DNA from: an uncultured Cohaesibacter sp.
GTDB taxonomy: Bacteria > Pseudomonadota > Alphaproteobacteria > Rhizobiales > Cohaesibacteraceae
DNA length: 64,000 nucleotides
Direction: 5' to 3'
NCBI RefSeq assembly: GCF_963662805.1
Contig: NZ_OY759870.1
Location: 1-64,000 of the forward strand
The notes beneath the pieces were generated by a model. The model made no database searches. It was not told the origin of the DNA and was given only the letters and a program-made list of their open reading frames with translations. This document shows, piece after piece, positions 58,617 to 64,000 of this stretch (the stretch's first letter is position 1; the number at the start of each line of letters is the position of its first letter). Position numbers and translations under genes: made by a program.

Positions 58617-61066
58617 GCGACAAGGATCCACGGTCAGGCATGGATGACAGTGCTGCCAAGCCACGTGAAGACGACAACGGCCCGTCCGAGTTCATCCGCA
58701 AGATCCAGTCCGGAGGAATTTCCCTCAAGGATCTGGCCAAATATTCCGCCGAACAGGGACTGGCGCGAGGCCCCGAGGAGCGCAAGCCAGCCCCCAAGCC
58801 GGTTAACGCAGCGTCTGCGACCGCACCATTTGTCGAAGTCGAGCCGGATAGCGAACCGTCAGACGCAGGCCGGATCGGTCGCTCAGACAAGGCCGAGACG
58901 TCGACCAGCACAATGCCGTTGTCTGAGTATGAAGCCATGCTGGGCATCAGCGATCGTTGGTCCGGTATTGACTATGAAAGCTCTGCCGGACGCTGTCTGC
59001 AAGTTTTGCTGGCGCATCTGGGCTGGGGTGGCGATGGCCGCCATCTGGCACAGGCTCTGCCGCACTTCAACACGGTTCATGACATGAATGGCGTTCGGGC
59101 CGTCCTGTCGCGGCTCAATTTCGTGACCACCGCAGATCGCCACCATCTTGGCACGCTGTCGAACGAAAAACTGCCCTGCCTGTTCGAAGATGACGAGGGC
59201 GTGGTGCGCATCATCCTCTCGGTCAATCATGGCGAAGGCACCGTGAACTGCTTCTCCGGCATCACCGGCGAGGAGGAAGAGGTCGACGCGCTCGATCAGG
59301 TCGCCACCATCTATCTGATCAAGCCCCTTGATCTGGCCAATCAGAACCGCTTCGTGCAGTCCTTCGGCTGGGTAACCCATGCGGCGACATCCTTCCGGCG
59401 TCTTTTCCTGTCGCTGTTCATCATCAACTTCGGCATCAACCTTGCCGCCCTTGCGGTACCGATCTTCATCATGGCGGTCTATGGCTATGCCATTCCGTCC
59501 AAGGCTCCGGGCAGTCTGGCCATGTTCATCGTGGGGGTTGGACTGGTGATCACCGCCGACTATGCCCTTCGAACCCTTCGAACGCGGGTTCTGGCCTATG
59601 TGGGGGCCCGCTTCGACACCGCACTGTCGGTCGAGATCTTCCAGCGTCTGCTCTTCATGCCCTATGACAGAGTCCAGAATGCCACCGTCGGTGCCCAGCT
59701 TTCTCGTCTGCGCCAGTTCGAGAAGCTGCGCGAGATCTTCCTCGGCTCGCTGGGCACGGCAGTGCTTGACCTACCGTTCGTCTTCGTCTTCATTACCGCC
59801 ATTGCCCTGATCGGCGGCTGGATCGCGGCCATCCCCGCTATCCTCCTGTTTGGCTATTTCGTGCTCGCTGCCGTCAGCATTCCCATTGCCAAGCGACAGA
59901 CGATGCAGTCCGGGGATGCCAAGACCAAGAAGCAGAATATCATGATGGAGCTCTTCCTGATGCATCGTGACATTCGCAATGCTGGTGGCGAAGAGATTTG
60001 GCAGGAGCGCTATGAGCGGGCTTCGGCGAATTTCGCCGCCCTCGATTTCCGGGCGCAGCATTTCTCCCAGAAGATCCAAATTGTCAGCCAGTCCATGTCG
60101 ATGACTGCCGGGCTGGCGACTCTGGGCACCGGTACGCTGATGGTCATGGCTGGCGATCTTGGCGTCGGTGGGCTGATCGCCATCATGGCGCTGATCTGGC
60201 GGGTTCTGTCACCGCTGCAGAACGCCTTCCTCAGTCTCTCCCGCGTCGGCAAGCTGATCGAGGCCATCCGCATGGTCAACAACCTGATGCGGATGCAGCC
60301 TGAGCGGACGCCCGGTGCTGTTCCCAGCATTTCGCGCAAGTTTGCCGGTCACATCTCGACCAAGAACCTCAGCTTCCGCTATCCGCAGGCCGCTGACGCG
60401 GCGATCAAGAGTGCTAACGTGGTCATCAATCCCGGAGAGATCGTGGCCATCACCGGCCCAAGCGGTGGCGGCAAGTCCACCTTCCTCAAGCTTCTTGCGG
60501 GTCTTTATCGTCCTGTGGCAGGCGTTGTCGGCTTTGACCATCTCGACATTCGTCAGATCGATCTTGGTGAACTGCGCTCCGAGATCAGCTTCCAGCCGGA
60601 CCACCCGACCTTCTTCTACGGCACCGTCGAGCAGAATTTCCACCTCAATGATCCCAAGACCGACCGCGAGGAAATGCTTGCACTGATGGACCATTTCAAC
60701 ATCGAGCCCGACCATCCGGATCTGCCGGACGGTTTGCTCGATACGCGCCTCAAGGCTGAAACCGTTCATCAGATGTCGGACAGTCTCAAGCAGAAACTGC
60801 TGCTTTGCCGCAGTTTTTCAAAGAAGGCCTGCTATTATTTTCTCGACGAGCCCGCCAACTATCTCGACTTCGATGCCGACCGCAAATTCATGGCCCATCT
60901 GGCCAAGCTGAAGGGCAAGTCGACAACTCTGTTCACGACCCAGCGGCCCAGCCATATGAAGGAAGCCGACCGGATCATCGTTCTGCATGAAGGGCAGGTC
61001 ATTCTGAACGGGCCACCGGAACAGGTTCTGCCTCAACTGGATTCCTTTAATAAATCGGTTGCTTAA
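58613..61066 (+). CDS. Type I secretion ABC subunit with C39-like domain and intact Walker A
   Basis: 817 residues. A disordered N-terminus (1-105) precedes a C39-peptidase-like domain (about 106-240) in which the catalytic Cys position is Ala (SAGRCLQ), so it is a non-cleaving substrate-docking domain as in RTX exporters. Six membrane helices follow (about 262-530). The ATPase has intact Walker A GPSGGGKST (615-623), Q-loop Gln661 and Walker B FLDEPANYLD, but the signature is MSDSL instead of LSGGQ and the H-loop is TTQRP (Gln for His). Starts by ATGA overlap with the previous subunit. Together they should power export of the divergent adhesin through the HlyD and TolC partners. Confidence 0.85.
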   Translation: MSDKDPRSGMDDSAAKPREDDNGPSEFIRKIQSGGISLKDLAKYSAEQGLARGPEERKPAPKPVNAASATAPFVEVEPDSEPSDAGRIGRSDKAETSTSTMPLSEYEAMLGISDRWSGIDYESSAGRCLQVLLAHLGWGGDGRHLAQALPHFNTVHDMNGVRAVLSRLNFVTTADRHHLGTLSNEKLPCLFEDDEGVVRIILSVNHGEGTVNCFSGITGEEEEVDALDQVATIYLIKPLDLANQNRFVQSFGWVTHAATSFRRLFLSLFIINFGINLAALAVPIFIMAVYGYAIPSKAPGSLAMFIVGVGLVITADYALRTLRTRVLAYVGARFDTALSVEIFQRLLFMPYDRVQNATVGAQLSRLRQFEKLREIFLGSLGTAVLDLPFVFVFITAIALIGGWIAAIPAILLFGYFVLAAVSIPIAKRQTMQSGDAKTKKQNIMMELFLMHRDIRNAGGEEIWQERYERASANFAALDFRAQHFSQKIQIVSQSMSMTAGLATLGTGTLMVMAGDLGVGGLIAIMALIWRVLSPLQNAFLSLSRVGKLIEAIRMVNNLMRMQPERTPGAVPSISRKFAGHISTKNLSFRYPQAADAAIKSANVVINPGEIVAITGPSGGGKSTFLKLLAGLYRPVAGVVGFDHLDIRQIDLGELRSEISFQPDHPTFFYGTVEQNFHLNDPKTDREEMLALMDHFNIEPDHPDLPDGLLDTRLKAETVHQMSDSLKQKLLLCRSFSKKACYYFLDEPANYLDFDADRKFMAHLAKLKGKSTTLFTTQRPSHMKEADRIIVLHEGQVILNGPPEQVLPQLDSFNKSVA

Positions 61067-61127
61067 TCGGCATTCGATAAAATTCATTCGCACATGAGAA
61101 CCATGTATTAACCTTGACGGCGCTATA

Positions 61128-62528
61128 TTGAGCGTGTCTGCACAAAGGACATGGGCCTGCGTTTCTAGTTATTTGTTTACAGGGTATTGGGTCTTGAAGT
61201 TGTTTGAGTCAAAAAGGGTTGAGCTTGACGCGAAAACCTTGACGCTGCCGTTGGCGCTCGAGGCGGAACAGCCGCCTCAGCTGTTCGCCTATGTGGTGTC
61301 CGGTTGCGTTCTGTTCCTGGGGGCCTTTGTCCTCTGGGCTTTTTTGACGTCGGTCCTTGAAGTCACCCATGCCAGCGGTCAGGTGCAGCCCTCCAGTCAG
61401 GTTCAGGCTATCCAGCATCTCGAAGGCGGATATGTCGAAGAGGTTCTGGTTCGCGAAGGCGATCGTGTCACTGCTGGTCAGCCGATTATGCGCCTCAGGG
61501 CCACCGCGACCGAAAGTGAGCGCGACCAGCTCGTGGTCCGTGCGGCCTCGCTGAAGATGTCGCTCTCCAGTCTCGACGCTCTGATGGAGCGCAAGGAACA
61601 GCCGGATTTCGGCTCGCTGTTCCATTCCTATCCCAGCCTCGCCAAGTCGCAATATGAGGTCTTCCTGTCCGAGAAGACACGCATCGAACGCGAGGAAGCC
61701 AAATTCGCTTCTCAGCTGGCCCGCCGCAAGGCCGAATGGCACGCCGCCGTTGCGGAACAGAAAAGCGTGACCAAGCGGACCGAAATTGCCAAAGAGCAAT
61801 ATGCCATGCTCGAGAATCTGCTCAAGCAGCAATATGCCTCGCGCCGATCCGTTCTGGAAGCTGCAGCTTCGCTGGAAGAGGCGCGGGCGCGCCTTCATGT
61901 GCTTGATGGCAAGATCGCCACCACCAAGGAACAGGTGACCGAGGCGGAAATCCAGCTTGAGGAAACCCGCGCCACCTTGCGCAGTGATCTGGCCAAGGAA
62001 CGGGCGAAAAGTGCCGGAGAGCTTGCCGAGCTCGAACGCCTGCTCGACAAACAGCAGGACCGGGTGGAAAGCCTTGATCTGGTTGCACCGACCAATGGTC
62101 TGGTACAGGAACTCGCGGTCAACACCGTCGGCGCCGTCGTCCGTTCCGGCGAAGTCGTGGCCCGCATCGTTCCCGATGATCGCAAGATTCTGGCCGAAGT
62201 CCGGGTTCAGCCGAAGGATATCGGCCATATTCACGATGGCGCGGAAGCAAAAGTGACCGTCTCGACCTTCGATCCCTATGTCTTCGGCAGCATTGAAGGA
62301 CACGTCAAAACCATTTCTGCCACCTCGTTTGAGGACGAACAGGGCCAGCCTTACTTCAAGGTTCAAATCGCTCTTGCCAAAAACGCCCTCAGCCACAACG
62401 AGGTCGACTATCCGGTCCTGCCCGGCATGGTCGTGACCGCCGATATTGTGACCGGCGAAAAGTCCCTCGCTCGCTATCTGCTCAAGCCGGTCTACCGGTC
62501 TCTGGACGTGGCCTTCTCCGAACGCTGA
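61128..62528 (+). CDS. HlyD family type I secretion periplasmic adaptor
   Basis: 466 residues from a TTG at 61128; a TTG 22 codons later is an alternative, and neither has a strong ribosome site. It has a short cytoplasmic part, a single membrane anchor around 55-78, an HLEGGYVEEVLVREGDRVTAGQPIMRL lipoyl-type half, a long coiled coil (about 130-310, rich in Glu, Lys and Ala) and the second half with the family signature LDLVAPTNGLVQ, ending in the KPVYRSL segment. It links the inner-membrane ABC pair to the outer-membrane channel. It follows the second ABC gene by 61 bases. Confidence 0.88.
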   Translation: MSVSAQRTWACVSSYLFTGYWVLKLFESKRVELDAKTLTLPLALEAEQPPQLFAYVVSGCVLFLGAFVLWAFLTSVLEVTHASGQVQPSSQVQAIQHLEGGYVEEVLVREGDRVTAGQPIMRLRATATESERDQLVVRAASLKMSLSSLDALMERKEQPDFGSLFHSYPSLAKSQYEVFLSEKTRIEREEAKFASQLARRKAEWHAAVAEQKSVTKRTEIAKEQYAMLENLLKQQYASRRSVLEAAASLEEARARLHVLDGKIATTKEQVTEAEIQLEETRATLRSDLAKERAKSAGELAELERLLDKQQDRVESLDLVAPTNGLVQELAVNTVGAVVRSGEVVARIVPDDRKILAEVRVQPKDIGHIHDGAEAKVTVSTFDPYVFGSIEGHVKTISATSFEDEQGQPYFKVQIALAKNALSHNEVDYPVLPGMVVTADIVTGEKSLARYLLKPVYRSLDVAFSER

Positions 62529-62549
62529 GCGCAACTTCACCCGCCGCAT

Positions 62550-62564
62550 TTAGGTTTTTCTTAA
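62550..62564 (+). promoter_or_regulatory. CtrA-like box upstream of the tolC-like gene
   Basis: TTAG-GTTTTTC-TTAA fits the alphaproteobacterial CtrA consensus TTAA-N7-TTAA with one change. It lies about 130 bp upstream of the outer-membrane channel gene. Cell-cycle control of adhesin secretion would be plausible, but a single match is weak evidence. Confidence 0.35.
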
Positions 62565-62691
62565 CCATGAATACCTAATAGTGGTGGGGAGTTGGTACGC
62601 GCCTCCCATGAGGACGGGTGCGTTGAAATGCGGCATCAACGGGCGTGTTCGCACTGCTGGTTGGCCTCATTGGAGTAAGTGTAGAGGCGTC

Positions 62692-64000
62692 ATGAAACTC
62701 TCAAATGGCAATCAGGTTTCCTGGCAGAGGGTCGGGCCAGCCAAAGTCTGGCGGATATCAACGATCGGGCGGTTGCTCGCCTGCGCAGCTATCGTGTTGC
62801 CATTGGTCGGGGTTCTTCCGGCCCGCGCCGACAATCTCTCGCAGATGCTCTACGACGTCTATGATAACAATCCCGACATCCGTGCTGAAGAGGCCGCGCT
62901 TGATGCCAGCAGGGCCGACACACTCAAGGCCGCCTCGGCTTATGCTCCGACCATCAATGCCACCACCGGCCACTCCTTTGTGGAGGAGCGCCTGAAGGTT
63001 GGCGGTCGCGAAAGAACCCGCACCACGCAATATGGTCTGAATTTAAGCCATCGCCTGTTCAACGGTTTTCAGACGCGCAACAATCTGGTGCGCTCGAAAT
63101 ATGCCGAGCGCTCGAGCGAATATCAGGTCCGCAACAAGGAGCGGCAAATCCTGCTCGAAGCGGTCAAGGCCTATATGGATGTCTATGCCGCCCGCAAGAT
63201 GATCAACCTGCGGCGACGCTATCTTGCCAATCTCGAGGACCAGCGCAGGGCAACCAATGCGCGGATTCGCGCTGGCGAGTTGACCCGCACCGACCTGTCG
63301 AAGGTCGAGGCTCTGGTCTATCGTGCCCGCGCCTCTCTGGAAGGAGCATCTGCTGATCTCGGTGCAGCAGTGGCCCGATATGAAGCGCTCGTTGGTTATA
63401 AGCCCGCGGAGCTGGTTTTCCCGCAAATGCCGGTCAGCTATGTTCCGCAATCCGTCGAAGAGGCCGAGCAAAAGGCCGTGCGGATGCATCCCGACCTGCG
63501 GGCATCCCGCGCCAATGTCAAGGCGTCCGAATATGCAGTCAAGGCTGCTCAGGGGGCGTTCCTGCCGACCCTCGACGTCAACGGCGAAGTCAACAAGAAC
63601 TTTGCTTCGAGTCAGGCCGAAACAAACAAGGCAGAAGGGTCTTTTTCCCTGCGCCTCAGCCTGCCGATCTTTGATGGCGGGGCGCGGATGGCGGACGTTC
63701 AAAAAGCCCGCGCCGAACGCAATCAGCAGCAATATGCCTCCAACTCCATGACGGCCCGAATCAGGGCTGACGCCAAGGAGCAATATCTGAGAAACCGCGC
63801 CGCGCAGGTCGCCATGAAACAGGCCGCCGCCGAAGTGAAGGCGGCCCGTGCCCTGCTTCATGGCATCAAGATTGAGGAAAAGGCCGGCCAGAGATCCTTC
63901 CTGGACATTCTCGATGCGGAAGTCTCGCTCCTCGATGCCGAAGAGCTTGAGATCTACTCCAAGGCAGACTCGATCATTGCGATCTATTCATTTCTGGCGG
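62692..64000 (+). CDS. tolC: TolC family outer membrane channel (3' end beyond window)
   Basis: The frame is open from the ATG at 62692 (GAGG 6 bases before it) to the right edge, 436 codons. A signal peptide ends near LPARADN. The TolC/OEP pattern is present: NLSQMLYDVYDNNPDIRAEEAALDASRA, a long helix with ERSSEYQVRNKERQILLEAVKAYMDVYAAR, the beta strand NLSHRLFNGFQTRNN, and the second repeat VRMHPDLRASRANVKASEYAVKAAQG with LPIFDGGARMADV. It forms the outer-membrane exit for the type I system; a broader efflux role is possible. About 20-40 residues are probably missing. Confidence 0.88.
   Translation, partial: MKLSNGNQVSWQRVGPAKVWRISTIGRLLACAAIVLPLVGVLPARADNLSQMLYDVYDNNPDIRAEEAALDASRADTLKAASAYAPTINATTGHSFVEERLKVGGRERTRTTQYGLNLSHRLFNGFQTRNNLVRSKYAERSSEYQVRNKERQILLEAVKAYMDVYAARKMINLRRRYLANLEDQRRATNARIRAGELTRTDLSKVEALVYRARASLEGASADLGAAVARYEALVGYKPAELVFPQMPVSYVPQSVEEAEQKAVRMHPDLRASRANVKASEYAVKAAQGAFLPTLDVNGEVNKNFASSQAETNKAEGSFSLRLSLPIFDGGARMADVQKARAERNQQQYASNSMTARIRADAKEQYLRNRAAQVAMKQAAAEVKAARALLHGIKIEEKAGQRSFLDILDAEVSLLDAEELEIYSKADSIIAIYSFLA

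Noticed and set aside
58718..59330. Active C39 peptidase in the second ABC subunit
   Set aside because: The position of the catalytic Cys is Ala and the adhesin has no double-glycine leader, so only a docking role is supported.

Overview
The window looks like the chromosome of an alphaproteobacterium of the order Hyphomicrobiales, most likely a marine, Cohaesibacter-like organism. The supporting evidence is the pckA / chvI-chvG-hprK-EIIA(Man)-HPr arrangement, the short HPr kinase, the DUF930, DUF2336 and BA14K-like proteins, the polyamine and choline/betaine ABC transporters, and the moderately high G+C coding sequence. The genus is an inference. I saw no tRNA, rRNA, CRISPR array or insertion sequence.

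Layout. 1-8.3 kb is a polyamine (putrescine-type) utilisation cluster: a glutamine-synthetase-like enzyme running off the left edge, a GntR/FCD regulator, a complete PotF-PotG-PotH-PotI ABC importer and a second glutamine-synthetase-like enzyme. Palindromes around TGTGATCACA in the control regions suggest regulation by the local GntR protein. 8.4-15.5 kb holds a DUF418 membrane protein and the glycerol genes glpK, glpD and a DeoR-type glpR. 15.6-18.6 kb is one large secreted modular protein ending in cysteine-rich repeats. 19.0-28.3 kb is mostly housekeeping: an ABC exporter, a YgjP-type metallopeptidase, a class A penicillin-binding protein, a membrane acyltransferase and DNA polymerase I. 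Directly behind polA sits an AT-rich gene of unknown function, followed by a strongly palindromic intergenic element; this is the clearest sign of acquired DNA.

30-38.6 kb holds a DUF930 protein, a MarR regulator with a MATE exporter, a DMT exporter, a class II amidotransferase, a secreted LVIVD-like propeller protein, a GT25 glycosyltransferase, a BA14K-like protein and a methionine aminopeptidase preceded by a tiny coupled ORF. 38.7-45.4 kb is pckA divergent from chvI-chvG-hprK-EIIA-HPr, which links envelope/acid sensing and phosphotransfer control to carbon metabolism. 46.2-49.5 kb is a choline/glycine betaine importer (ProX-W-V type), followed by a DUF2336 protein.

50.9-64 kb is a type I secretion locus. 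A giant (about 1,890 residue) cadherin/VCBS/RTX adhesin with near-identical 591-bp repeats is divergent from two overlapping ABC-transporter genes, an HlyD-type adaptor and a TolC-type outer-membrane channel that runs off the right edge. The two ABC subunits have complementary defects in their nucleotide-binding motifs and probably form an asymmetric heterodimer. I regard this as the most unusual system in the window.
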